Assembly (NCBI GenBank): GCA_024684065.1
Contig: JAIKXO010000279.1
Coordinates: forward strand, 1-56,869
Source of the DNA: Lachnospiraceae bacterium
GTDB lineage: Bacteria > Bacillota_A > Clostridia > Lachnospirales > Lachnospiraceae
Reading direction: 5' to 3'
Length of the DNA stretch: 56,869 bases
Part shown: positions 1 to 7,848 of the stretch, piece after piece
How the letters are laid out: every line of letters starts with the position of its first letter
Numbering within the stretch: the first letter of the stretch is position 1
Notes under the pieces: model-generated
The model's input: the letters and a program-made list of their open reading frames with translations, nothing else
What the model was told of the DNA's origin: nothing
The model's database searches: none
Translations under genes and position numbers: made by a program

Positions 1-2
1 AG

Positions 3-665
3 CGGGAAACGGGAGCTTTAACAAAGGGAAGGCTGTTTCCGGAAGCTGATACGCTTCCCGCTCTTTCTGCAGAGGAATTCGATCTGCAGAAAGAGGAGCC
101 TGTCCGGGACAGGCAGGAAGGATCTTTGGAGCATGAGACGGATGCCGAAGCTACGGATCTGTTAAACGGAGCGTGGGATGGATCATATGATGATCCGGAC
201 GATGATGAGAGAGAAATCCCCGATATTATGGAACTCTTAACGGCAAAGGAAAACCATCTGCTCAGCGTAAACGGTTTTATGGGGCTTGACAGCCTGTGTG
301 CCGAAGACTTTTCGGATAAGCGGAGGTCTTCTGACAGGCGCTTTGAGAGGGCCCGTGTGGCAGAAGAGCGTTTTTACGAGGTTTATACATCCTTTGCGGA
401 GCAGGAGCAAAAGAACAGATCCGCGAAAAAGGCGAAGGAATATCTTTTCAGGTTCCGGGATATGAGGGAAAAGCTTGATGCGGACGATTCGATAAGCGGG
501 GAGGAGAAGGAGAGCCGCCTTTACGGGTTTATAAAGGATATTTCCAAAGACATCGAGATTTTCAGGGAACTTTACGTAAAGAAGCTGGGCGGCGGAAAAA
601 GGAAGGAAAGGATACTTGAGTTCCTCGAGCGCTATGACGAGTTACTGGAGCATAAATTGTCGTAA
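3..665 (+). CDS. C-terminal part of an unknown charged protein, cut by the window edge
   Basis: The reading frame is open from the first complete codon of the window through the TAA at 663-665, so the true start lies to the left. An in-frame TTG at 126 has no convincing ribosome binding site and is probably internal. The visible part, about 220 residues, is acidic and lysine/arginine rich. It has an acidic stretch (DDPDDDE) near the middle and predicted long helices in the last 100 residues (for example RYDELLEHKLS at the end). I do not recognise a family or catalytic motif. The next gene begins only 15 bases downstream, so the two are likely co-transcribed. Confidence 0.7.
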   Translation, partial: RETGALTKGRLFPEADTLPALSAEEFDLQKEEPVRDRQEGSLEHETDAEATDLLNGAWDGSYDDPDDDEREIPDIMELLTAKENHLLSVNGFMGLDSLCAEDFSDKRRSSDRRFERARVAEERFYEVYTSFAEQEQKNRSAKKAKEYLFRFRDMREKLDADDSISGEEKESRLYGFIKDISKDIEIFRELYVKKLGGGKRKERILEFLERYDELLEHKLS

Positions 666-680
666 ACAGGGAGGGCATAT

Positions 681-2213
681 ATGAAAAAGAAATCAGCGGT
701 CATGATGTTAGTTATGTGTGCGTTAACACTGGCGCTTTTCGGATGTTCCGGGAAGGAACAAAAGGCTGATGATCAGGCAGACCGGAATACCGGCATCGTT
801 GTCACGGGCGCACAGGAGGTTTATGCGAAAACGCCTGATAATTCAGGAAAGAAGTCTGATGTTGCAGCTTCAGAGGTTTACTTTGACGGTTCAGACGTCG
901 CGGTTACGACGATGCTTTCGGAATCTCCGGAATGGGTCGTTAAGCTTCCGCAGGCGGAGGATGCGAAGCAGCTGTTCATCGTCGGGAATTATGAAGGGAC
1001 GACCGCCTGGGTCTCCATGCATGAAAAGGATGAAAACGGAACCTGGCAGATGATCATGACGACGCCGGGCTATATCGGAAAGGCCGGCCTCGGGAAGACA
1101 AAGGAAGGCGATGCCATGACCCCGGTTGGAACCTATAAGTTCAACGCTGCTTTCGGCATCGCGCCTGATCCGGGCTGCGCGATCGCCTATATTCAGGCCG
1201 ATGATGATACCTACTGGTCGGGGGACGGCCGCGACGGGATGCATTACAACGAAATGGTGAGCATTAAGGACTGTCCCGGCCTTAATACCGAAGACAGCGA
1301 ACGCATAGTGGATTATACAAGGCAGTACCAGTATTGCCTGAACATAGATTACAACAAAGAATGCGTACCGGGAGAGGGCTCCGCGATCTTCCTCCACTGC
1401 CTTGGCCCCAATAAGCCCTATACGGGAGGCTGTGTCGCGATACCTGAAAATCAGATGAAGTTTGTGATGCAGCATGTGGATCCGGAATGCGTTGTCGTGA
1501 TCGATACGCTTGAAAATCTCGGGGCAGGTTTTGGTGCTGCGCCTGCGGCAGCTGAGACGGTATCGGATGACGGCATAAAGCTTTCAGATGATTCCTCTGA
1601 TTTTGTTCTGTTAAGTGAGGCTGTGCCCGATGTGATCTTAGAGATCCGCTATTATTCGACTTATAATTTCACGGGCGAGAGGGTCGACGGATATGAGGAG
1701 CCGGTAGCGCTTCTTACAAAGGAGGCCGCAGATGCCCTTAAGAAAGCAAGCGACGAGCTTGTGGAAATGGGATACCGCTTCAAGATCTATGATGCGTACC
1801 GTCCCCAGGAGGCAGTCACCGATTTCGTGAACTGGGCAAAGGATCCCGATGACACCAGAATGAAGGAATATTTCTATCCGGAGCTCAGTAAGGATGTTCT
1901 CTTTCCCCGCGGCTATATCGCAAAGCACTCCGGCCACAGCAGGGGAAGCACACTTGACCTTACTTTGTTTGACATGGAGACGGGGAAAGAGGTCGATATG
2001 GGCGGCACCTTCGATTATTTCGGTGAGCTGAGCCATCCCGATTACCGGGGGATCACAGACGAGCAGTATGAGAACAGGATGCTTTTAAGAAATATCATGG
2101 TGAAGCACGGCTTTGACCCGTATAATGAGGAGTGGTGGCATTTCAAACTTCATAACGAGCCCTATCCGGATACATACTTCACCTTCCCGGTGAGGAGTGA
2201 TTCGGTCAGATAG
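681..2213 (+). CDS. Lipoprotein fusing L,D-transpeptidase (YkuD)-like and VanX/M15D D-Ala-D-Ala dipeptidase domains
   Basis: The 510-residue product starts with a lipoprotein signal peptide and the lipobox LFGC, so it should be lipid-anchored outside the membrane. Residues about 80-285 form a YkuD-like domain with the signature HC(x10)GGCVAIP; His239 and Cys251 are the expected catalytic pair for peptidoglycan 3-3 cross-linking. Residues about 310-500 match VanX/DdpX zinc dipeptidases. They carry DAYRP (Arg374), SGHSRGSTLD (His419, Asp426) and EWWH (Glu484, His487), with the same His-Asp and Glu-His spacing as VanX. Combining a transpeptidase with a D,D-dipeptidase in one lipoprotein suggests peptidoglycan remodelling or stem-peptide turnover. 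The start follows a GGGAGG site 5-6 bases upstream. The first domain is clearly related to the C-terminal half of the STAS protein at 15987-16799. Confidence 0.87.
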   Translation: MKKKSAVMMLVMCALTLALFGCSGKEQKADDQADRNTGIVVTGAQEVYAKTPDNSGKKSDVAASEVYFDGSDVAVTTMLSESPEWVVKLPQAEDAKQLFIVGNYEGTTAWVSMHEKDENGTWQMIMTTPGYIGKAGLGKTKEGDAMTPVGTYKFNAAFGIAPDPGCAIAYIQADDDTYWSGDGRDGMHYNEMVSIKDCPGLNTEDSERIVDYTRQYQYCLNIDYNKECVPGEGSAIFLHCLGPNKPYTGGCVAIPENQMKFVMQHVDPECVVVIDTLENLGAGFGAAPAAAETVSDDGIKLSDDSSDFVLLSEAVPDVILEIRYYSTYNFTGERVDGYEEPVALLTKEAADALKKASDELVEMGYRFKIYDAYRPQEAVTDFVNWAKDPDDTRMKEYFYPELSKDVLFPRGYIAKHSGHSRGSTLDLTLFDMETGKEVDMGGTFDYFGELSHPDYRGITDEQYENRMLLRNIMVKHGFDPYNEEWWHFKLHNEPYPDTYFTFPVRSDSVR

Positions 2214-2352
2214 ATCTTGTGCGGTTTCTATAATACACGTCTTACGTTATACGTCTGCGATCGTATTATCAGATATAATGATGATTTCAGGTTTCTTCTC
2301 TAACATCATCATATATAAAAATGCTATAAATATCAGGCAGATAAGGGATAAT

Positions 2353-2381
2353 AAAAAAGAGCGGCAGATCCGCTCTTTTTT
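2353..2381. terminator. Bidirectional intrinsic terminator between the lipoprotein gene and rpmB
   Basis: A perfect stem AAGAGCGG / CCGCTCTT with loop CAGAT is flanked by an A-run on the left and a T-run on the right. It can therefore terminate transcripts arriving from the lipoprotein gene (plus) and from rpmB (minus). Confidence 0.85.
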
Positions 2382-2407
2382 ACTTATCAATACACTCCTT
2401 TGAATGG

Positions 2408-2593
2408 TTACGCACGCTCAACCTTGCCGGCTCTTAAGCATCTTGCGCATACATGAAGGGTCTTGGTGCCTCCGTTAACCTTGCACCTGACTGTCCTGAT
2501 ATTAGGTTTGAACATCCTGTTAGTCCTTTTATGTGAATGGCTCACGTTATTTCCAAAAAGAACACCCTTGCCGCAAACAGCACACTTAGCCAT
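2408..2593 (-). CDS. rpmB: 50S ribosomal protein L28
   Basis: The 61-residue product has the full length of a short bacterial L28. It keeps two zinc-ribbon cysteine pairs, CAVC at the N-terminus and CARC near the C-terminus, so this is the zinc-binding (C+) form. It also has the typical conserved core SHKRTNRMFKPN. On the minus strand the ATG is preceded by AAAGGGAGGTG, a strong ribosome binding site. The gene stands alone, divergent from the gls24-like gene, as is common in Firmicutes. L28 is a structural component of the large ribosomal subunit. Confidence 0.97.
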   Translation of the reverse strand: MAKCAVCGKGVLFGNNVSHSHKRTNRMFKPNIRTVRCKVNGGTKTLHVCARCLRAGKVERA

Positions 2594-2683
2594 GATTACA
2601 CCTCCCTTTATATGATCTAAGGCCTGAACCTTACATATTGATCTTTATCGAGTCGCCGGCCCTTTCAGAGTCACAACACGAGT

Positions 2684-2712
2684 ATGATAGCAAAACTTTT
2701 ATTGAAATGCAA
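2684..2712 (-). promoter_or_regulatory. Predicted sigma-A promoter for rpmB
   Basis: Read on the minus strand, TTGCAT (2712-2707) and TATCAT (2689-2684) are separated by 17 bases. The element lies about 90 bases upstream of the rpmB start. Its -35 box sits 7 bases from the -35 box of the divergent promoter. Confidence 0.7.
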
Positions 2713-2719
2713 GTAAAAG

Positions 2720-2749
2720 TTGAATTTTATTACGGATTCATTATATAAT
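2720..2749 (+). promoter_or_regulatory. Predicted sigma-A promoter for the gls24-like/fakA operon
   Basis: TTGAAT (2720-2725) and a perfect TATAAT (2744-2749) are separated by 18 bases. The TTG of the -35 box is in frame with the downstream gene and could be mistaken for a start codon. The real start is at 2831, behind a GGAGG site. Confidence 0.75.
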
Positions 2750-2830
2750 GTCAAAGAACGGATCCACGGGCCTTATTTGGCTAAGCTGTTAATAAAGCGC
2801 GGGTCCGTAATAAAAACGGAGGAAATGATC

Positions 2831-3187
2831 ATGAAAGGTAAAATCAATACACCGATAGATAATGTATCAATAAATACCGATGTTATTGCCCAGTATGCCG
2901 GAACAGTGGCCATGGAATGCTTCGGCATAGTCGGTATGGCCGCGGTCAACATGAAGGACGGTTTTGTAAAACTCCTTAAAAAGGAGACCCTTACCCATGG
3001 CATCAATGTAAAGAGCGTAAAAGGCAGGCTTGAGCTTGACTTCCACGTGATAGTCGCGTACGGGGTCAGTATCCAGGCAGTGACGGATAACCTGATAAGC
3101 AATGTAAAATACAAGGTGGAAGAGTTCACGGGCTTAAAGATCGAATGCATCAATATTTATATTGAAGGCGTCAGAGTTATTGACTGA
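2831..3187 (+). CDS. Asp23/Gls24 family envelope-associated protein
   Basis: The 118-residue product matches the small Asp23/Gls24 (DUF322) family: an N-terminal DVIAQYAG segment, the core ECFGIVGMA, and the terminal IYIEGVRV. These are cytoplasmic proteins linked to alkaline and envelope stress, often encoded next to fakA-type kinases as here. The start at 2831 is chosen because GGAGG (2818-2822) lies 8 bases upstream. An in-frame ATG at 2825 would be only 2 bases from it. The gap to the kinase gene is 30 bases, and both should be read from the promoter at 2720-2749. Confidence 0.88.
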   Translation: MKGKINTPIDNVSINTDVIAQYAGTVAMECFGIVGMAAVNMKDGFVKLLKKETLTHGINVKSVKGRLELDFHVIVAYGVSIQAVTDNLISNVKYKVEEFTGLKIECINIYIEGVRVID

Positions 3188-3217
3188 TCCGTATTTAACA
3201 GAGGAGGAATTACGAAG

Positions 3218-5260
3218 GTGGAGATAAAGACGATCGATGCAGGGAAGCTGGCTAAAATGTTCCTTGCCGGTGCTAAAGCGATAGAGGCGCAGAAAGCCGT
3301 TATAAATGAACTGAATGTTTTTCCGGTTCCTGACGGGGACACAGGCACAAACATGACCCTGACCATCATGTCCGCTGCCAAGGAGGTTGCGGCGCTTCAG
3401 GATATCCAGATGGACACCCTTTCAAAGGCGATGTCCTCAGGCTCCCTGAGGGGGGCGAGAGGTAACTCCGGTGTTATCCTGTCCCAGCTTATAAGAGGCT
3501 TTACAAAGGTTGTTAAAACAGAAACGGAGTTGGATAAGGCAGTCATAGCAAGCGCCTTCCAGAAAGCTACGGAATCCGCCTATAAGGCTGTAATGAAGCC
3601 CAAGGAAGGAACGATACTCACGGTCGCCAAGGGCGCTGCGGACAAGGCTTCAGAGCTTGCAAAAACTGATATCGGTCTTGAAGAGTTTGCTCAGGAAATA
3701 ATCAAACACGCAGAATACGTGCTCTCCCAGACTCCGGAGATGCTTCCGGTCTTAAAACAGGCGGGCGTTGTGGATTCGGGCGGCCAGGGGCTTGTAGAGA
3801 TCTTTAAGGGGGCGTACGACTGCCTGACCGGCAAGGAGATGGATCTTTCCATCGCGGATTCATCAGAGAGCAAAAAAGAGCCGGAGAAGATCAAATATTC
3901 TTATTTCGTAAGCTTTACAGATAAAATAACAGATGTTTTCAATGCTAAGAACGAGAACGATTTCAGGACATATCTGGACTCCCTCGGAGAATCTCTCAAA
4001 TTTGAGGTTAAGGGGGATAAGGTCAGGATTTCGATATATACTAACGATCCCGGACTTGCGATCCAGAAGGGCCTTACGTACGGACAGCTTTCCGGCATAA
4101 CCGTTGAAAATACACAGGAAGCTAAAAAAGCTGAGCAGACGCCGCAGGGAAAAGAGAAGAAGGACAGGCCTGCGGACACCCTGCCTGAGGAAAAAGCGGT
4201 CGTTCATATAGAAAAAGCTTCTCCGGCTACAAAGGAAGAGCCTGAGGAGAGGAAAACTACAGAGGCCGCGGAAGCTCCGAAGGTGAAAGAGGCCGTAAAG
4301 GAAGAAGCTGCCCCGGAAAAGAAGGAAGCCGTTCCGGAAAAGAAGGAAGCCGTTCCGGAAAAGAAAGAAGCCGTTCCGGAAAAGAAAGAAGCCGCTAAAG
4401 AGGAAGCTGACGGCGGGACGAAGGATAGTATAAAGGCAGAAGCAGCTGAAGGCTCCTCTGAGGCAAAGAAGGAGGATAAGGTTGACATAACTTCGGATAC
4501 CGGCTCCGATACGGAAACTGACAGGGAGAAAGCGGACGACAAAGACGAGGAGGATGAGGATTACTATTTCGATGAAAAGCCTGTATTTTCCGGGCCTCCC
4601 AAGGAGATGGGCTTTGTAGCGGTATCAAGCGGAGAGGGCCTTCAGGCCATTTTCAGGGGCCTTGGGGTTGACTATGTCATCACGGGCGGCCAGACCATGA
4701 ATCCGAGCACGGAAGACATGCTCTATGCGATAGACAGGGTCAACGCGAAGAATATATTCATCCTTCCCAATAATAAGAATATCATCATGGCGGCTAACCA
4801 GGCACAGTATATGGCCGAGGATAAGAAGATAATCGTTATTCCCACGAAGACAGTGCCGCAGGGGATCACGGCGCTTATAAACTACTCCATGGACGCTTCC
4901 GCGGAAGATAACGAGAAGCTCATGAATGAGGAGATAAAGAAGGTAAAGACCGGACAGGTGACATATGCGGTAAGGGATACGATGATCTCCGATATGGAGA
5001 TAAAGCAGGGCAATATCATGGGAATTGGCGATGATGATATCCTTGCGGTTGGGACTATCGTAGAGGACACCGCCATGGAGATGCTTGAGAAGATGGTGGA
5101 CGAGGATTCCGAGCTTATCTGCATCTATTACGGGAATGAGGTTGATGAAGAGGCTGCCGATGATTTCCTGCATGAGGTTGAGGAAAAATTCCCCGACTGT
5201 GATGTCGAGCTGCATGCCGGAGGCCAGCCGATCTACTATTATATCGTTTCGGTAGAGTAG
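3218..5260 (+). CDS. fakA: FakA-like (YloV/DAK2 family) fatty acid kinase ATP-binding subunit with a long charged linker
   Basis: The N-terminal 200 residues are a DAK/DhaL domain: PVPDGDTGTN (Asp39 and Asp41 as likely metal ligands), the GARGNSGVILSQ loop and VDSGGQGLVEIF. The last 220 residues match the FakA C-terminal domain (IFILPNNKNI, PTKTVPQG). FakA phosphorylates fatty acids delivered by FakB (DegV) proteins at the membrane. The product is 680 residues, longer than the roughly 550 I recall for FakA. The excess is a Glu/Lys/Ala-rich segment at about residues 300-455 that contains four tandem heptapeptides. The start is GTG, preceded by GAGGAGGAA. It follows the gls24-like gene in an apparent operon. 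No fakB is visible in the window. Confidence 0.9.
   Translation: MEIKTIDAGKLAKMFLAGAKAIEAQKAVINELNVFPVPDGDTGTNMTLTIMSAAKEVAALQDIQMDTLSKAMSSGSLRGARGNSGVILSQLIRGFTKVVKTETELDKAVIASAFQKATESAYKAVMKPKEGTILTVAKGAADKASELAKTDIGLEEFAQEIIKHAEYVLSQTPEMLPVLKQAGVVDSGGQGLVEIFKGAYDCLTGKEMDLSIADSSESKKEPEKIKYSYFVSFTDKITDVFNAKNENDFRTYLDSLGESLKFEVKGDKVRISIYTNDPGLAIQKGLTYGQLSGITVENTQEAKKAEQTPQGKEKKDRPADTLPEEKAVVHIEKASPATKEEPEERKTTEAAEAPKVKEAVKEEAAPEKKEAVPEKKEAVPEKKEAVPEKKEAAKEEADGGTKDSIKAEAAEGSSEAKKEDKVDITSDTGSDTETDREKADDKDEEDEDYYFDEKPVFSGPPKEMGFVAVSSGEGLQAIFRGLGVDYVITGGQTMNPSTEDMLYAIDRVNAKNIFILPNNKNIIMAANQAQYMAEDKKIIVIPTKTVPQGITALINYSMDASAEDNEKLMNEEIKKVKTGQVTYAVRDTMISDMEIKQGNIMGIGDDDILAVGTIVEDTAMEMLEKMVDEDSELICIYYGNEVDEEAADDFLHEVEEKFPDCDVELHAGGQPIYYYIVSVE
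4310..4393 (+). repeat. Four tandem 21-bp repeats inside the fakA-like gene
   Basis: Four consecutive in-frame units starting at 4310, 4331, 4352 and 4373 encode (A/V)PEKKEA. They differ only at synonymous or near-synonymous positions. They lie in the flexible linker between the kinase and C-terminal domains, and could vary in copy number by slippage. Confidence 0.9.
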
Positions 5261-5339
5261 GGGCTCCGGAGCCATTGAATCCCGGTTTTTATGCCCGGAC
5301 GCAGTAAGGGTAACGCTTTGATCGATGTTTTGTTAAAAG

Positions 5340-5371
5340 GTGAGTCTGTAAGTATCGGACTCACTTTTTTT
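5340..5371 (+). terminator. Intrinsic terminator after the fakA-like gene
   Basis: GTGAGTC (5340-5346) pairs with GACTCAC (5358-5364) across an 11-base loop and is followed by seven T. It lies between convergent fakA and recG and ends the fakA transcript. On the opposite strand the stem is followed by a shorter CTTTT, so weak action on recG transcripts is possible. Confidence 0.8.
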
Positions 5372-5410
5372 ATCGGGCCTTTATCAGACAGATACGTTGG
5401 GAGTAAGTGA

Positions 5411-7423
5411 TCAGAGCACCGTGCTCCCTGTCTTTTCGATGCGGTCAAGCTTTTCCTTTATCGGCGCGTTTTCGGGCCTTGAAAGCGCCGGGTCGCTTTC
5501 AAGGAGCGCCGTTACATCTTCCGAGGCTTTCTTAAGGATCTCTGCGTCCGAAAAAATATCGGCCATCTTAAAGACAAGCTCACCGCTCTGTCTTATTCCG
5601 AACAGATCACCCTGGCCCCGTATCTCAAGATCCTTAGCAGCTATCTCGAAGCCGTCATTGGACTTTACAAGTATTTCAAGCCTTTCCCTGTTGTCCTCGT
5701 TATCATTCCCGTTAAAAAAGATGCAGTAGCTCTGCTTGTCGCCCCTGCCTATCCGTCCCCTTAACTGATGGAGCTGTGCAAGGCCGAACCGCTCCGCGTT
5801 CTCGATGACCATGACCGTGGCGTTAGGGACGTTTACCCCTACCTCAACGACCGTCGTCGACACAAGTATCTGAATGTCGTTTCTGTAGAAGGCGTCCATC
5901 ACGGCGGCCTTCTGCGAGGACTTTAATTTCCCGTGCATCAGGCCTATATTTATGCCTTCGGGGAAGCGGCTCCTTAAAACATCCGCAAATCCCACCGCAT
6001 CCTTCATATCTAGGCTTTCGCTCTGCTCTACAAGAGGGCAGATCACATAGCACTGCCTTCCCTGCGCGATCTGCTTTTCCATGAATTTAAAGGCTTTTTC
6101 ATGATAAGATTCGTCAACCACGCAGTTTTTTATGGGAAGTCTTTTAGCCGGAACCTCATCGATCACGGACACGTCAAGGTCGCCGTAAAGTATCAGGGCT
6201 AGGGTCCTCGGAATAGGAGTAGCGCTCATTACAAGCACATGGGGCGTGTCCGCGGAATTCTTTTTGAAAAGCGCTTCCCTCTGGGCTACGCCGAAGCGGT
6301 GCTGTTCGTCTGTTATTACCAGCGCGAGGTTATTATATGAGACCTTTTCCTGTATCAGGGCGTGGGTTCCTATGATTATTAAGGCTTTCCCTTCCTCTGC
6401 CTCCCTATAAAGCTTTTTTTTCTGCGATACGGGAACCGAGCCGGTAAGCAGGATGCAGGGGATGTCAAAGCCGTGCTTTTTGATCAGCTCCGTAAGTGCT
6501 TCGAAATGCTGGGCGGCAAGGATCTCCGTGGGCGCCATTATCGCGCACTGGCAACGGCTTGCGGCGACGGTTATCGCGGCAAGAAACGAAATGATCGTCT
6601 TTCCGGAGCCGACATCACCCTGGACAAGCCTGTTCATAGAGGATTTTTTCAAAAGGTCGTTTTCAATTTCCTTCCATACCTTAAGCTGTGCGTTGGTAAG
6701 CCTGTAGGGCAGGGCGTCAATTATCCTCTGCGCCTCGGCGCTCTGTATTATGTTAAAGCTGTTTACGGCCCTCAGGTTCTGCTCCTTTAAGAAGCGGAGC
6801 CTCAGTATGTAAAAGAAGAACTCGTCATAGACGAAACGCTCCCTGGCCTTCTTAAGCTCTTCAAAGCTTTTGGGGAAATGCATCGAACGGAAATCATATT
6901 CACTGTCTTCAGGTATCATATTTAAGAGCGATTTGACCGATTTTTTTACGGTTCCGTTGCTCAGTCCCTTAGTCAGGGAATAGACGGGCTGGAGACTGTT
7001 CTTTATCTCGTCGAACTGATCATGCGTAAAGATGACCGGCTGTTCTATTGACAGCCTTGCCCCGTTTTTACAGACCCTTCCGTAAAAGACATGGATGCTC
7101 CTTAGCTTAAGGCTCTTTGAGATGTAAGGCATATTGAACCATACCGCGCTAATGACTTCATCCCCGGCCTTCAGGGCGCAAGAGGTTACAGTGAGCCTTC
7201 CGGCTCTTTTCAGAAGGGGCTGTTTTACCACCATCGCTTCAAACGCGATGACCTGGCCGAGCACGTCCCCACCGACGGGAACGGTATCCCCGTATTTTAT
7301 GTAGTCCCTTGGGAAATAGTATAAAAGATCCGTGAAAGAAAAGATGCCGAGCTTATTAAATAAAGCGGCTGTCTTTTCCCCGACCCCTTTTATGTTCCTG
7401 ATATCGTTTTCACTTCCGGACAT
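5411..7423 (-). CDS. recG: ATP-dependent DNA helicase RecG
   Basis: The 670-residue product has the normal RecG length and order. An N-terminal wedge/OB part opens with IKGVGEKTAALFNKLGI. It is followed by a DEAD-type helicase with Walker A GDVGSGKT, motif II DEQH and MSATPIPRT. The C-terminal helicase half has VSTTVVEVGVNVPNA and QLRGRIGRG. RecG regresses stalled replication forks and processes branched DNA. It is convergent with the fakA-like gene. The minus-strand ATG at 7423 has AAGGAT upstream. The short antisense frames within it are shadows. Confidence 0.97.
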   Translation of the reverse strand: MSGSENDIRNIKGVGEKTAALFNKLGIFSFTDLLYYFPRDYIKYGDTVPVGGDVLGQVIAFEAMVVKQPLLKRAGRLTVTSCALKAGDEVISAVWFNMPYISKSLKLRSIHVFYGRVCKNGARLSIEQPVIFTHDQFDEIKNSLQPVYSLTKGLSNGTVKKSVKSLLNMIPEDSEYDFRSMHFPKSFEELKKARERFVYDEFFFYILRLRFLKEQNLRAVNSFNIIQSAEAQRIIDALPYRLTNAQLKVWKEIENDLLKKSSMNRLVQGDVGSGKTIISFLAAITVAASRCQCAIMAPTEILAAQHFEALTELIKKHGFDIPCILLTGSVPVSQKKKLYREAEEGKALIIIGTHALIQEKVSYNNLALVITDEQHRFGVAQREALFKKNSADTPHVLVMSATPIPRTLALILYGDLDVSVIDEVPAKRLPIKNCVVDESYHEKAFKFMEKQIAQGRQCYVICPLVEQSESLDMKDAVGFADVLRSRFPEGINIGLMHGKLKSSQKAAVMDAFYRNDIQILVSTTVVEVGVNVPNATVMVIENAERFGLAQLHQLRGRIGRGDKQSYCIFFNGNDNEDNRERLEILVKSNDGFEIAAKDLEIRGQGDLFGIRQSGELVFKMADIFSDAEILKKASEDVTALLESDPALSRPENAPIKEKLDRIEKTGSTVL

Positions 7424-7568
7424 GGCGGTATGATCCTTTTCACACTGTTTTATCGCTTATCATATTTTATGATCAGGGCGTCAAAAGCACATGAACGCCG
7501 TCTGGACTTTGGATGCCTGTATCATATTATCATTTTTTTACGGCCCGTTAAAGGAGTAAATCTTTACC

Positions 7569-7597
7569 TTGTGGTAAGATGTGATATATGATAATAT
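7569..7597 (+). promoter_or_regulatory. Possible promoter for the glycyl radical enzyme operon
   Basis: TTGTGG (7569-7574) and TAATAT (7592-7597) are 17 bases apart in the 425-base gene-free stretch between recG and the glycyl radical enzyme. If used, the leader would be about 245 bases and include the hairpins and conserved motif listed next. The match to consensus is moderate. Confidence 0.35.
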
Positions 7598-7627
7598 TAT
7601 GCATTGGAAAGTGTTATTTTTTATTTG

Positions 7628-7761
7628 GGGAAACGCTGATAAAAGCGTTTCCCGCGCGAAATCCGCGGGCACGAAGTGCCCTTCCTAGGCGGATTTCTGC
7701 GCATCCTGCCGGTGCTTCTTTGAAGAACCGTACGAGCTGTCAGGTTTTTTTCCGGCAGGAT
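7628..7761 (+). repeat. Cluster of three inverted repeats in the leader of the glycyl radical enzyme operon
   Basis: First, GGGAAACGCT pairs with AGCGTTTCCC (7628-7653). Second, GCGCGAAATCCGC pairs imperfectly with GGCGGATTTCTGCGC and encloses GGGCAC-GAA-GTGCCC (7655-7702). Third, ATCCTGCCGG (7703-7712) pairs perfectly with CCGGCAGGAT (7752-7761). They fill most of the 425-base intergenic stretch. The frame running through here from 7588 has no ribosome binding site and no recognisable product. Confidence 0.7.
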
Positions 7762-7791
7762 CAGCTTAATACGGGAGCTCCCGAATCTGAA

Positions 7792-7839
7792 GAGTGTATG
7801 TCAGATATTTCAGGGGCAAAATCCCTTTCAATACAGGAG
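7792..7839 (+). promoter_or_regulatory. 48-nt leader motif, copy 1, ending in the ribosome binding site
   Basis: This 48-base stretch is 39/48 identical, without gaps, to 17009-17056 upstream of the giant surface protein gene. It contains a potential small hairpin (AGGGG ... TCCCT) immediately before the CAGGAGG ribosome binding site. That placement suggests a role at translation initiation. No known riboswitch consensus was recognised. Confidence 0.55.
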
Positions 7840-7848
7840 GAAGTCTGA

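Noticed and set aside
2197..2403. Small gene between the lipoprotein gene and rpmB
   Set aside because: Overlaps the terminator at 2353-2381, no ribosome binding site, and low-complexity product.
4625..5275. Minus-strand frame of 216 codons opposite the fakA-like gene
   Set aside because: Lies fully opposite the conserved C-terminal domain and has no family resemblance.
7588..7848. Small gene upstream of the glycyl radical enzyme
   Set aside because: The frame runs through the hairpin cluster, has no ribosome binding site, and its product looks like translated palindromes.
7628..7848. Known riboswitch (for example ZTP/pfl type) upstream of the glycyl radical enzyme
   Set aside because: I could not find the conserved core of any riboswitch I know; only hairpins and the motif shared with 17009-17056.
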